Shown here in pieces: positions 63,701-64,000 of a DNA stretch of 64,000 nt. Location: NCBI GenBank assembly GCA_907165065.1, contig OU015532.1, forward strand, positions 31,004,339 through 31,068,338, read 5' to 3'. Below the pieces are notes generated by a model that searched no databases, had not been told where the DNA came from, and saw only the letters and a list, made by a program, of their open reading frames with translations. Position numbers and translations under genes: made by a program. This DNA is from Caprimulgus europaeus (taxonomy: Eukaryota > Chordata > Aves > Caprimulgiformes > Caprimulgidae). The first letter of the stretch is position 1. Each line of letters opens with the position of its first letter.

Positions 63701-64000
63701 CTAGACTGAGAAGCGCTACTCTCATTTCCCAAAACATTCTCCAGAATTTTAAGATAAGTAGTAAGCAATGTAATACAAATTTAGAGGACTGGATCTTCAG
63801 TTGACGCCACTGCAATAGCTTCACTGCAGTCAAAAATTGTAGTAATTTTCACAAATTTAGTATGTGATCCAGAATATTTATTTTGTTAACAAACATGAAT
63901 ATTTAATCAACTACTTTGCCATGTTTTCGCTTCATCAGCTGGACAAAGAACATGAGAAAATTCCCTTGACTTAAACACTTGTTTGCATTGTTTATATTTT
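57757..64000. other. AT-rich unique DNA, no gene seen
   Basis: No coding gene, RNA gene or transposon is supported. Simple sequence: a T/G-rich run at ~58365-58412 (GGGTTGGGGG, GGTTGTTTGTTGG), T15 at 58641-58655, A16 at 60521-60536. Several overlapping + frames between 58.7 and 59.4 kb reflect sparse stops rather than coding. Confidence 0.5.

Noticed and set aside
1-64000. CRISPR arrays, tRNA or rRNA genes, prokaryotic operons, endogenous hepadna- or parvovirus copies
   Set aside because: No regularly spaced repeats, cloverleaf-type A/B box sequence, ribosomal text or viral polymerase/capsid motifs were seen; the only viral-type element is the solo LTR.

Overview
The window looks like nuclear DNA from a bird. 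Copies of the CR1 (chicken repeat 1) LINE, several ending in the avian-type ATTCTRTG octamer tail, are the dominant recognisable repeat. A solo endogenous-retrovirus LTR resembles a common avian class III LTR type. No mammalian-type SINEs or L1 elements are visible. The DNA is AT-rich and CpG-poor, with very low repeat density. I cannot fix the species from this sequence.

No host protein-coding gene with its own exons could be supported. Nearly all long open frames are either CR1 ORF2 remnants or chance frames in AT-rich DNA. The window is best read as a gene desert or the inside of a very large intron.

Layout. 1-2.7 kb: single-copy AT-rich DNA. 2.70-3.04 kb: CR1 (+). 3.0-17.4 kb: unique DNA with faint ancient repeat relics, a TA/CA microsatellite and a short CR1 tail (-) at 8.9 kb. 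17.79-18.69 kb: the most unusual locus, a composite of a short CR1-tail-like fragment, an AATTT microsatellite, an intronless antisense copy of most of the AGTRAP (ATRAP) coding region, and a 5'-truncated CR1 in the opposite orientation. 24.88-25.23 kb: CR1 (+) with its middle deleted. 26.58-26.94 kb and 30.41-30.83 kb: CR1 (-). 31.13-31.77 kb: solo LTR with a probable 5-bp target duplication. 31.8-53.6 kb: unique DNA holding a perfect 13-bp hairpin, a T/G...C/A homopolymer pair and candidate conserved noncoding blocks. 53.61-53.86 kb: CR1 (-) with an internal deletion. 57.41-57.76 kb: old CR1 (+). The rest, to 64 kb, is unique AT-rich DNA.

Nothing here forms an operon, defence system or pathway. 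The main biological content is mobile-element history, above all the AGTRAP/CR1 chimera, plus possible regulatory sequence that only cross-species alignment could establish. All family assignments come from recall of family features; no database search was run.
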